From the NCBI GenBank assembly GCA_003024985.2, contig PXIH01S0003077.1: DNA of 15,665 nt; one strand, written 5' to 3'. This stretch comes from Euperipatoides rowelli. Its lineage: Eukaryota; Onychophora; Udeonychophora; Euonychophora; Peripatopsidae. Positions 1-8,333 of this stretch are shown here, piece after piece. The translations under genes and the position numbers were made by a program. Numbering within the stretch: the stretch's first letter is position 1; each line of letters begins with the position of its first letter. The notes under the pieces are model-generated. The model made no database searches and had not been told where the DNA came from. It saw nothing but the letters and a program-made list of their open reading frames with translations.

Positions 1-820
1 AGGTCATGTGAGCTTATTTACATTATTAATTTATTTATTTTATGGTTAAAGAAATTATAAATATTTTAAATTATTAATCATAAAAAGTCAGTCAATTGTA
101 AATTTGTAATAATTATATACATATAAAATTGCAGTTTATTTTATAGATAGGCTCCAACTTTTTGTTTTTGATTTTTAATGGATCTATTTTTTAACCCTCA
201 TTCATGATTACTTATTTTCCCTTTACTACAATGCAAAAACAAGTTTTCTTGATATAAAAAGTCATAACCTATTCTTTGCAAGTTATAAGATGAAGAAAAA
301 AAAAGTCATAACCTTTGGAAATAAAATTGAATTTATCTTCTGTTTTATTTCTAAAATATAAAACCTATTTATTATAACTCAATTTTTAAATATGACATGA
401 TTGATTATTGTTTTATTTTTCTTAAACATAATAAGAAAATATCAAGATTGTTTGTAAATCATTAATCAACATTAAGTGATATTAGAGAAAATAGAAATGG
501 AATGTACAATATGCAATAAAAAAAATTTAAAAAAATCTAAAATATTTTTATTAAAAAAAATTTAGCCAGTCACTTAGGCAAACAATATGATTTTTTACAG
601 ATATTAAAATGCCAGGATGAAATATAATTAAGAAAGTTCAACAAAAGAGGAAAGGAATAAAACACAGCCTAGTTGATAGGGTAAATGCAGTATCAAGTTT
701 CCCAATTGTAAAGTTAAGAATTTTAGTGTTTGGTAATTGTACATACTTTGAAAATAAATAAGTCATTTAATTAATTAAATTGACCATAATTTTCTAAGAA
801 ACTTTAAACTGTTATGATTA

Positions 821-990
821 CCACTGAAATTCATTGATGCCAGGCCTCATTAAAATCTCAAATCTTTTCTTTAAATGTTGTATGTAACCAGTCAAAGTGT
901 GAAAAGCTTTTAAGCATAACTGCTCCGCAATCTCTAACGCTATCTTTTTTAAGCATGCCAGTTGTCACTGCTCATTCATTAAACCATCCC
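821..990 (-). mobile_element. Fossil of a CENP-B/Tc5-type helix-turn-helix transposase (pogo/Tigger-like)
   Basis: On the minus strand 964-821 is open for 48 codons. The peptide contains KKIALEIAEQLCLKAFHTLT followed by GYIQHLKKRFEI. This fits the CENP-B-type HTH (Tc5 HTH) pattern of pogo/Tigger transposases: a helix of the kALEIAexL type, then F..(S/T).G(W/Y)...(F/L)..R. Just upstream, in another frame at about 971-990, GWFNE resembles the W-F that precedes this helix in the family. A stop and a frameshift lie between the two, so the copy is dead. I found no DDE catalytic domain in the remaining 820 bp. A domesticated CENP-B-like exon is the alternative, but the broken frame argues against it. 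What is seen is the motif; the family assignment is inference from memory. Confidence 0.55.
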
Positions 991-1627
991 GCCATAAAAA
1001 AAAATCAAATAATTTGTGTTCAAATTCAATGTTAAATGATGCCAATCCCAGAATTAGCTTTCTTCTGTTTCGAAATCATGAGCAAGTAGCTGATCTAATT
1101 ATTTGCGCCAAATATACTTGAAAAATTTTGCTGTTAAAATAATTTGCTGTTCATTCACTCATTTTCATAGTTAGCTCTGTACCAGTGCACAGCTTCAAGA
1201 ATGACTTCACGGTATACGAGGAGAGCTTTGACATTATAGACTAATATTATGATATCATAAAACTGAAAACTTGAAACAAGAAAAATATTTTACAGTAAAA
1301 TGTAGAAAATACCTAGTAGGCATGGTAAAAGATATACGTATGTTTTATCTCTTTATGTGTGAACGTTTTATGATAATTGGCACAATTTCTTTTCCTTTTC
1401 ATAACAATTAATTTGTTTTTTTATAGAGGTCAGTACTATTGGTCACGACGCTCTTAAAATTATTGGCTCTTTTTTTTTTTTAATGAGAAAATGTATAGGC
1501 TTAAATTGACTTCAATTAGTTAATAAGACTTAAGGTCCTTACAAAATATGATACAATCATTCTACTTGCGCTGAAACGATATCCAACTATACTGGGGAGG
1601 GGGGGGGAGATATTTTTTTGATGGAAT

Positions 1628-1887
1628 CTAGGGATTAATTTACTGTATCTGACACAACTTTAGTTTCATTTATCTAGAAATTTAGAAGCTTTTATATGTC
1701 GATGTTAGTTTATGATTGCAAATTTTTTGATAGGTCTGGGGATTAATTGAATGTATCAGACACCTAACAGTTTACTTTAATTAAAAAGTCAAAAAGGTGC
1801 ACTTATCCTGCTGGAAACTTCAACCTTAGTTTATAACCCTAGAAAATTAGCCAATTCTAACATTGATGTTAGTTTACGAAATTAAAT
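1628..1887. repeat. Diverged tandem duplication, two units
   Basis: Two blocks share the same ordered words: GGGATTAAT, then GTATC(t/a)GACAC, TTAGTTT, CTAGAAA(t/a)TTAG and GATGTTAGTTTA. Unit 1 covers about 1630-1724 and unit 2 about 1738-1887. Unit 2 carries roughly 50 extra bases between GACAC and TTAGTTT. The order and spacing of five shared words make chance unlikely. No coding capacity or terminal structure is evident, so this is an old local duplication or two fossil copies of an unknown repeat. Confidence 0.7.
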
Positions 1888-2595
1888 GTTAGTATGTTAC
1901 TATATTAAATGCAATTGTTTCATTTATTTATACAGGGACAGCGTATATGTTCTCATTTATTGATTAGAGGGAAATAGAATGAGGGGCACTGATATGTCAT
2001 AAGGTTCACATATGCCATAACGTTTAATAAAATTCTATCTAAATTCTTCATAGTGAAAGTAGATTAAAGTAGGATTAAAAAACAATGATTTCCATTATTC
2101 TGCATTATGGTGAAAATGATAGAGCTAGCACTTTCAACTGAGCAAGTATTTGGATTGGGTAAGACTATTCATTTAGCTCCCATTTTTATTTATATAAATC
2201 TTTTTGAAAGAGATCTACAGCAAGTTAAATCCATTTGTTTTTTTTTTAGTTAATATTTAATTCATGAATTAATAATTAATAATTTGTGGTGCAATTTATC
2301 TTTCTACTATGGAACATCCATATTTAAACTCACAATTTCTGAACACAAGAAAAGAAAAGTTATAAATACAATTCAAAATATTATGAAAATTTTATTTACT
2401 GTATAATTAGCATTTAAAAATGATTTCTACGCTAATAAAAGCAAAATTATTAACCCTCTCCTAATTTGGCAACCAGATGATAAAATAAATAATACAAGCT
2501 TGGAAATATTACAATTAATAATGTTATATTTTCGAATATTATACAAGAGTACTCAAATTTATTAAATGCAAAGAAGCAGGAATAAAATTACTCAC

Positions 2596-2705
2596 ACTAC
2601 AGTATTGGTGGGTGCTTTAAGTCCCTGACCAGCAGGTTTGTTACCACCAAACCATTTCTTAGTAGCACTCAAAATAGATCGACGAAGACCTTTTTGTGTG
2701 GTCAC
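2596..2705 (-). CDS. TRAPPC8: TRAPPC8 internal exon with the conserved basic SATKKWF block
   Basis: The exon starts after a clean acceptor (TTCTTTTAG) and ends at a strong GTGAGT donor at 2595-2590. It enters in phase 0 and leaves with two bases of a codon. It encodes VTTQKGLRRSILSATKKWFG followed by a Gly/Asn/Lys/Pro/Thr-rich tail. The GL.RS..SATKKWF core closely matches vertebrate TRAPPC8 directly after the RIRxFIQEF block, as it does here. The block is strongly basic with spaced hydrophobic residues (L, I, L, W, F). In Trs85, membrane anchoring of TRAPPIII depends on an amphipathic helix. That this block is that helix is my inference from its pattern and conservation. Splicing from the previous exon joins NEQ to VTTQKG without a break. 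Confidence 0.93.
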
Positions 2706-3189
2706 CTAAAAGAAAATTATTAAAAATAAAGTCACCACTTTATTTATATACAGTATACACATACTTTAACAACATTTATCTTCTCTGCTCATGAAAGTTG
2801 AATGCTATTAATTCTCTTGTTCATTTATTACTATAATAAATAACTAGCGTTTCTTGAGGGCTGTTTTATTTTTGCTCTTCTGCTGAAAACTTAATTGGAT
2901 AATAAAAGATATTAAATTTTTTTTTATAGTTATTAAATAAAGAAAAAAAGAAAAACAAATGCATAATAGGCCTACTAACTGTACCCAGTACAATTAATAT
3001 TTTTATTATTAGATTTTTTTCAATTAGGTAATGTTTACAATAAATATTGTATTTAGTTTTTATAAAGTCTACAGTAGTTGATTTTTAATGAAAATTCTAG
3101 TATACAGTATGTACTAATAAAAATTTGATTTTTAAAAATATTTTTTTTAATAATTAATTGAAATTAAATGTAAAGCAAAGAAAGATGAC

Positions 3190-3420
3190 CATATCTTAAA
3201 ATCTAGCAATTCTTTGCAAAATAAAAGGAAATAACCATGTATTTAAACCCAGTAGTAATTCTATGCCAAGTAAATATACATGACCACATATTTAAATCTG
3301 GTAGCAATTCTATGCCAAATAAAGGAACATGACTATGTACTATATTTAAATCTAGTAGCAATTCTATGCAAACTAATAAAAAAATGAACAAATATTTGAA
3401 TCTGTAACCAATGACCATAC
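3190..3420. repeat. Minisatellite, 4-5 copies of a ~50-bp unit
   Basis: A unit of the form ATATTTAAATCTxGTAGCAATTCTATGCCAAxTAAA...ATGACCA repeats. Its (g)(c/t)AATTCT anchor occurs at 3206, 3255, 3304 and 3358, giving periods of 49, 49 and 54 bases; a partial fifth copy ends near 3420. Copies differ by substitutions and small indels. The minus strand appears open across 3203-3520 only because the unit lacks stops in that frame, and the resulting peptide is internally repetitive (GIELL-DLN). It is not a gene. Confidence 0.85.
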
Positions 3421-3804
3421 CGTTAACAGTGAAATCAAACTGAAATATCTTTAGCAAAAACAAAAAAAAAAAAAACTTTTTTACATTATTTTTTTCTTCC
3501 TTGTTCAAAATTATTATCAAATTCAGAGCCGATATTCATCTGAATTTAACAAAATTTCCAAACATGGTTTAATTTAATATCCTATTAATCTCATAAAAAT
3601 ACTAAACCTTTTTAAACATAACTACATCTCACTGTAATCTATTGTCGTAGTTTCCATAGAAAATTTAAACATTTACTACAATTTCAAGAATATATAAACC
3701 TCTACTCATTTTCTTATCAAATTTTCACATTGTATAAGAAAATGGAATAAGTTTAAACGTTAAATATGCAAGTACCGGTATATGAAATAAAACTATAAAT
3801 GTAA

Positions 3805-3831
3805 TATTATTTTAGTAAAGCTAAAATAATA
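3805..3831. repeat. Short perfect inverted repeat (11-bp stem, 5-nt loop)
   Basis: TATTATTTTAG at 3805-3815 pairs perfectly with CTAAAATAATA at 3821-3831, with loop TAAAG. It is AT-rich and intronic, with no terminator or small-RNA context that I can see. Confidence 0.6.
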
Positions 3832-4019
3832 ATGCGAAAGAGCTGGCCAAACAATTAAAAATCATTTCTAAAATTTTTAGAAATAAATAAATAAATAACT
3901 ACACTGCATGTCAATTTTAAGAAATTTCCTAATCATTTAATATCTACTGTATTTTATTCTTATCATAGTACTTAAGTATAACAAAGAACAAAAATTGTTT
4001 TTATTTTTTAATTTAATAC

Positions 4020-4330
4020 CTGTTCATTTAGAATTCGCAATTGTCGCTCCACAAATGGCAACAATCCTCGTACGCAAAATTCTTGAATGAATATCCTGAT
4101 TCTATCGATGTCACTGACTGTTAAACAGATTCCATGTGGCAGATTTCTATTCCTTTCAGAATTCCATTCCGATTGAATTAAAGGTTGAGAACCAGGTTCG
4201 CCTATGATTTCACTTTCCCTCTTGAAAGGATCTGTGGGTGATGTTGGGGAGCCAAAGTCTGGTTGTAATGGATGTGAAATCACTTCAGTATTTTCTTGTA
4301 TTCCAGGTGATTCGACAGCTTCCAAGGCCT
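4020..4330 (-). CDS. TRAPPC8: TRAPPC8 internal exon with the RIRxFIQEF..RGLLP block
   Basis: Acceptor TTAATACAG ends at 4331 and donor GTATTA begins at 4019. The exon completes a split codon with AG (giving Glu) and ends in phase 0 after 103 further codons. Its first two thirds are a Pro/Ser/Glu-rich linker that keeps a short SHPLQP motif near a vertebrate HPLQ. The last third reads HGICLTVSDIDRIRIFIQEF, then C.RGLLPFVERQLRILNEQ. This is a near-identical match to vertebrate TRAPPC8 (HGACLTL.D.DRIR.FIQEF..RGLLP.IE). The block belongs to the Trs85 family domain (TRAPPC-Trs85). A downstream in-frame TAA lies inside the intron, so reading through the donor would end the protein three codons later. 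Confident assignment. Confidence 0.95.
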
Positions 4331-4531
4331 CTGTATTAATAAAATTACAAACAGATAAATAGTAAATCAAGAAGAGGCAACTTTATTCCAAACAAATTAA
4401 AAATAGGTATCATCATCTTTAAAAAAAACTTTCTGAAGAAAACAGATTTCATATTAGCTTGACACAATATTATTCAAGTTACAAGTATTTTGATAATATA
4501 AAGATTTATTAATATGTGCTTTTGTCAACAA

Positions 4532-4751
4532 CAAGGGGCGTCACTAATGGAGGGGCGTAAGGTGGAGTTTCTCCATCAAGCTATGGCTGAAAGTCCAAAA
4601 TTTACAAAAAAAAATGTTGCCAGTTGAGGAAAACGCAGTTGAAGAAGAAACTGTTCAATAATTGTGATTTGGGAATTTGAGGAGTCAAAGTTGAAAAAAT
4701 TTTTATCCCCCCCCCCCTCCCCATTAATAGAATTCTCTAGCTACAGCACTG
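4532..4751 (-). mobile_element. Non-autonomous TIR element (MITE-like), 220 bp
   Basis: Read on the minus strand, one end is CAGTGCTGTAGCTAG and the other ends in the complement of CAAGGGGCGTCACTAATGG. The ends are weakly inverted copies of each other, both starting CA and both followed by G-rich sequence (ATTAATGGGG / ACTAATGGAGGGG). CAACAA flanks both sides (4526-4531 and, one base off, 4753-4758), compatible with a decayed target duplication. The interior has no coding capacity. The CAGTG..GTAGCTAG...GGGG start resembles abundant short repeats I associate with marine invertebrate genomes; that comparison is from memory. The copy has diverged, so the boundaries are approximate. Confidence 0.45.
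4707..4722 (+). repeat. C11-T-C4 tract
   Basis: Eleven C at 4707-4717, then T and four C, inside the 4532-4751 element. In the TRAPPC8 pre-mRNA (minus strand) this reads as G4-A-G11. Confidence 0.95.
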
Positions 4752-5066
4752 GCAACAATTAAATCTAATTTCAATGGATAACAAATTTGTATCATGTAAT
4801 ATATTATTGATTACATCTTTTTATTTGAATTTTAAATAATTTATATAATTTAAAAATCTCAAACTGATAACATTTACCAATATAATGAATTAGTAATAAT
4901 GAATTAGTAGAAAGTTTAATGGAAATATAAATTTGGATTCAAATAGATGACATGATACTGTATATATTTATAAAATTTGCATTTAGTAAATAAAAATTGT
5001 ATTAGCAATAGAGTGATAAGAATTTATTATTTTTATTTTGGTGAAAATATGCACTGTGTTGTAGCC

Positions 5067-5260
5067 CAGTAGTCCCCAACCTTTTTCTGCTATGGAGCAC
5101 AATTAAAAGCAGGGCCCCCACATAGGAGGGGAGGGGGTGGCAGGGTTGGATGGTGCTGTAGTTCCAGGACCCAGGTCCAGGAGGGGGGGGGGGGGGGGGG
5201 GGGATGAAGAAACTTTATAGTTCTGAACAGGGGTCATGAGGAAGGGGGGCCGTAGGCCTG
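5067..5260 (+). mobile_element. hAT-like non-autonomous element fragment
   Basis: The block starts CAGTAGTCCCCAACCTTTTT at 5067-5086. This is very like the terminal inverted repeat of hAT-superfamily (Charlie-type) short elements, CAGTGGTTCCCAACCTTTTT. The rest is GC-rich (GGGGAGGGGGTGG, CCAGGACCC, a 21-G run, GGAAGGGGGGCC) and stands out sharply from the AT-rich flanks. I could not find the matching right-hand repeat, so the right end near 5260 is only where the composition returns to background. Truncation or decay is likely. Confidence 0.4.
5183..5203 (+). repeat. 21-base G homopolymer
   Basis: Twenty-one consecutive G follow the phrase CAGGTCCAGGA. Upstream G runs at 5128-5145 (GGGG, GGGGG, GG, GGG) add quadruplex potential on the plus strand, which is the template strand of TRAPPC8. 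The exact count may be a sequencing or assembly approximation. Confidence 0.9.
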
Positions 5261-5302
5261 TACAAGCTTTTAAGCTAATATTTAAATAAAAATATTACTC
5301 AC

Positions 5303-5447
5303 CTTCAGCTGGATTAGAAGTAAATGACACTTCAACTGAATCAGTCATAGATATATCAGAATCCATACCCTCAATTACGGTGCTGGGGAAAGCAGAACTG
5401 AGATCTTCTGGGGGTGTCTGAATCATGCTTTCATCATCTCCATTATC
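5303..5447 (-). CDS. TRAPPC8: TRAPPC8 internal exon, acidic Ser/Thr-rich linker
   Basis: Acceptor ATTTAATTAG ends at 5448 and a consensus GTGAGT donor begins at 5302. The exon enters in phase 0, encodes 48 codons and leaves one base, which joins AG of the next exon to make Glu. It begins DNGDDESMIQTPPEDLSSAF and stays rich in Asp, Glu, Ser, Thr and Pro with few aromatic residues. I see no sequence match to vertebrate TRAPPC8. The human protein has its own unrelated linker at this point (between the PDPWSQ block and the HGACLT block). The exon is called from its open frame, fitting phases and strong splice sites. It is probably a disordered surface loop, possibly phosphorylated. Alternative skipping would shift the frame, since 145 is not a multiple of three. 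Confidence 0.8.
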
Positions 5448-7377
5448 CTAATTAAATATTAAGAATATAATCAAGAAAATAATATTTGCAAATGAAAATT
5501 AAAAAAAAAATTATAGTTAGAATATAAATTAATAGAAATAAAAACATTTTATACTGCCAAAGAGGTAAAGCTTTAGCCAAAAATCAAATTTGATTTCCAT
5601 GTTTACGGCCCACTATAGAAATCATAAGTACCGGTACCTTAAATTTTTCATTCTAACCCTCAACATGTTTCATGATAATTTCATAATACCGGTAATTAAC
5701 ACGTCAAAATAAGTCAAACTCTTTGAGTTCACTTTAAACACCAAAAATAGTTTCAAATCAAATGTGTTTCATTTAAAAAAATATATAAAGGTAATTTTTT
5801 CATACTTTTAATGAAAAAAAAATTTAAAAGAATAACAAAACATTATTATTTTTTTTTCAAAATTATTGTAGATCTAGATCAAAATTTTGTTGTTATAGAT
5901 ATGGCCAAATAAGATTAATTTTTCAAAATTCAGTGCTATAAATAAACATTATCTTAACCGTTTAAAGTTATTGACTATTTAGTACAAATAAAATGTATAA
6001 AAAAATGTTTAAAAATCTTGCTTTTATCTAAAATGCCCTTAAAATTTTAAAATAATTTTTTTCAGATATTTACAAATTTTAAGACTTGGGCCTATAATAC
6101 TAAAAATAAAATTGTGGGGTGCTTAAAGAATATTTTTACGCAATGATATATAATTTGTTACTATCACAATAAACTATATTTTAGACATTTGAAACAAAAA
6201 TCTAATATAAGCATTTATATAATGTTAGACTGTTTCTTAGGGTGTTGTGCTACCATTGTTTGTATCTAACAGCATAAATAAACACAAAAACTTAAAACAG
6301 ATTTAAGCATGCACCATCATTTAATGACATGCCAAAACCCAGTGTGGATGTGTATTTTCAGGTTGACTTTTTCTTACAATGTATGCTTTGTTTATTGTTG
6401 AATTTATTAAACAATAAACTGTATGCGAAATTAAATAATAGGCTATGAAAAATTACAATTATCTAATTTTGTGGCTTCTTAAATCTTAGAATTCCAATTC
6501 TTTGTTTAAATACTGTTTTTTTTTTTCCTTTGGTAGAAAAGGGTTCCTAAACACTAAGCAAAGATTGTTGGGGGTGTCATGATGCTGCAAATCACAAAGA
6601 TGGCTTAATAAACAAATATTAAAGGGAATGAGTTAAAAATACCAATAACTAAATATAGTAGATTATACTGTACATACTATATTTTTTTGAGGAGCTAAAA
6701 ATTTTTGGATATTACATAATGATAAATAGCTCTTTCCTGCAATAATTTGCTTTATTATGGTTTTAAAAATACTGTAAATATAGCCTATTGTTGATACACA
6801 TGTGTTCTGAGCTACAAACATCATTATTATTCATGCTGATGTGTAATCCTTCTTAAAAATATTGAGGACATAAAGGAATAATCTTTGCAATGCAAATGAA
6901 GTATAGGGGGTAGTAGCATACAGATGGTTTCTTTAATTCATTAAGATAATATAGTAACATTGTTGATTGTGAACTACAGTACTTGTTACAGGAATTTAAT
7001 AATAGATTGTAAACAATATGAGGTTTTGTTTTATTTATTTCAACAAAGAAATGGCAAAATATATTTGTTTAGACTGATTAGATACATTTCAAATCAGGAC
7101 GATGTTAAGTATAATCCAGAAATGAGTTGTCATTTATCTTTTGGGGAAGTGATGTTAAGCAAATTAATACAGTAAATTGTAGTCGTATCTCCAAAAATTG
7201 TTTTGCAAAATAAAAAAAGAGTCTACTTTGTTTACTAAACATGCTATATACTGTATATCATTATTTATTTTTATATCTAGAGCCTGCATCTAGCTGTGCA
7301 ATTGTTTTATTAAGTTCTAGACCTATTAACATAATTTAAATGTGTTGTTTCATTTTAATTTTTTAAAAATCAATTAC
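5448..7377 (-). other. TRAPPC8: TRAPPC8 intron (1930 bp)
   Basis: Donor GTAATT at 7377-7372, directly after an ACCGG that belongs to a TACCGGT-like palindrome, and acceptor at 5449-5448. The acceptor is preceded by ATTCTTAAT, which happens to resemble a minor-spliceosome branch site, but the donor is not U12-type. Two TACCGGTA palindromes lie at 5629-5636 and 5687-5694. The open plus-strand stretch at 6960-7175 has no family signal and a low-complexity composition. I see nothing else. Confidence 0.8.
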
Positions 7378-7567
7378 CGGTGAAGAACCAGAATGGTCGA
7401 TTATTTTATTAAGGAACTGACTCCAGGGATCAGGTAAATTGGCACCGATATCTTCATTTCTGGTTACATTATGTTCTGCTACATGAAGAGCTCTTGAGTT
7501 GATCTGCAATAGATGGCAGCACTGTGCACCAAATACAACTTTCATATTTTGATAAACAGCTTCTGCT
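7378..7567 (-). CDS. TRAPPC8: TRAPPC8 internal exon with the PDPWSQ motif
   Basis: Acceptor TTAATTTCAG ends at 7568 and donor GTAATT begins at 7377. The exon completes a split Lys codon with A and ends in phase 0 after 63 codons. It reads AEAVYQNMKVVFGAQCCHLL, then QINSRALHVAEHN, a variable stretch, and LPDPWSQFLNK. Vertebrate TRAPPC8 has AESIYEEMK..YG.QGC.LL.INSR and (I)PDPWSQYLQK at the same places, with fewer residues between them. The 118-bp intron before it (7685-7568) is by far the shortest in the gene, with donor GTATGA and a good pyrimidine tract. Confident assignment within the Trs85-family domain. Confidence 0.95.
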
Positions 7568-7685
7568 CTGAAATTAAATTAAAAAAGTAAATGTTGAATA
7601 AAATTTAAATTAAAGAAAAACTGACAAATGGGAATAAAGCGATTAATTTAGCCTTTAATTTTTATGTCAATATAAAAATTCATAC

Positions 7686-7851
7686 TTCGCTTCATCTCCT
7701 ACTGTAACATCATGAAGTAGCACATAATATTTAAAAACCGTGGGACAAAACCATTTAGGCATCTTGCTCGGTGGTAATGTTTGTTGCTCTTGATTCATCT
7801 TATTGAAATGTTCAACAGGATTTGAGTGGGCTGATGATACTACAAAAATAC
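7686..7851 (-). CDS. TRAPPC8: TRAPPC8 internal exon with the PKWF..KYYVLLHD block
   Basis: The preferred start is after TTTAG at 7853-7852; it completes a Cys codon opened by the previous exon (T|GT). Fifty-four codons follow and the exon ends with AA at the GTATGA donor (7685). The product runs IFVVSSAHSNPVEHFNKMNQ, then EQ.T..PSKMPKWF, FKYYVLLHDVTVGDEA. Vertebrate TRAPPC8 has MLVASSSEAEPVEQF.KL.QEQ, YPKWF and KYYVLLHDVSAGEE, so using 7851 aligns without any gap. A second AG twelve bases further in (7841-7840) is also in phase and would drop four residues (Ile-Phe-Val-Val). It is preceded by T-rich sequence, so both acceptors could be used. The intron it closes is the U12-type one. Confidence 0.93.
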
Positions 7852-7874
7852 CTAAAGACCTGGTTAAAGGGAAT
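7852..7874 (-). other. U12-type branch site and acceptor
   Basis: Reading from 7874, TTCCCTTTAAC is followed by CAGGTCTTTAG. The likely branch A is at 7865/7864, so the AG at 7853-7852 lies about 12 nt away, typical for minor introns. The alternative AG at 7841-7840 is about 24 nt away. Confidence 0.6.
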
Positions 7875-8296
7875 AACATTTACAGGTAAAAGAGAACTGC
7901 AGAAAACTTTATTTAAGATATTGGAAATTAAACTTTTTGAGAAGATAAATTTTTTTAATGAATAATAAGCTATAGTTAGATGTTTATTAACTTTTGTATA
8001 TTTCTTGTGTAGTTTACATTCACTCAAAATATAACATTTTTAGAACCAATGTGCAAACAAAATAAAAGGAGTTTCTTTTTAAAATTTTAAAAATCTACAA
8101 AAATTTCAAAATATTAGTTTAAAATATTTTTAAATTTAAAAAAAGTTAAAGCTTCAAAAATTTAGAAAAAAGCATGGGATTCGATGTTCTCTCAAACTAT
8201 GTACGGATCGGAATTTTGAATCAATTTTGTTGTCTCTTTAAAAATTCAATATTATGTTTAGGTAAACCATGGGGGAAATAAAAGAAAAAGTCACAT

Positions 8297-8333
8297 TCAA
8301 GATTGGGGTCTATTTGCAATAGACTAATCTTGA
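8297..8333. repeat. Two-part hairpin in the U12 intron
   Basis: TCAAGATT (8297-8304) pairs with AATCTTGA (8326-8333), and inside it GTCTATT (8308-8314) pairs with AATAGAC (8318-8324). The apical loop is TGC, with a GGG/T internal loop. Both stems are perfect. No known RNA family is recognised. Confidence 0.5.

Larger units (their letters stand above)
1..2595 (-). other. TRAPPC8: TRAPPC8 intron, 5' part (runs out of window)
   Basis: Everything left of the GTGAGT donor at 2595-2590 is intron or beyond. I looked for the next conserved TRAPPC8 block (a Pro/Glu-rich PPEAPELQ-like stretch in vertebrates) on the minus strand and did not find it, so the intron is longer than 2.59 kb. The stretch is very AT-rich. 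Apart from the transposase fossil at 821-990, a G4-A-G9 run at 1594-1607 and the diverged duplication at 1628-1887, I see only A/T homopolymers and short palindromes such as the 16-bp one at 2257-2272. Confidence 0.75.
2706..4019 (-). other. TRAPPC8: TRAPPC8 intron (1314 bp)
   Basis: Donor GTATTA at 4019-4014 and acceptor TTCTTTTAG ending at 2706. It holds a ~50-bp minisatellite (3190-3420), an 11-bp perfect hairpin (3805-3831), one TACCGGTA palindrome (3773-3780) and a TAGGCCTA site near 2968. Otherwise it is AT-rich sequence in which I see nothing. Confidence 0.85.
4331..5302 (-). other. TRAPPC8: TRAPPC8 intron (972 bp) filled with element debris
   Basis: Donor GTGAGT at 5302-5297 and acceptor ending at 4331. 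This small intron contains a 220-bp TIR-like element (4532-4751) with an 11-C run, and a second element fragment (from 5067) with a 21-G run, separated by plain AT-rich sequence. It is the densest patch of foreign-looking DNA in the window and much richer in G/C runs than its surroundings. Confidence 0.85.

Noticed and set aside
3203-3520. Open minus-strand frame of 105 codons
   Set aside because: It is produced by the minisatellite units and a T-rich tract; the peptide is repetitive and has no domain.
6960-7175. Plus-strand frame of 71 codons
   Set aside because: AT-rich chance frame inside an intron, with no motif, signal peptide or domain.
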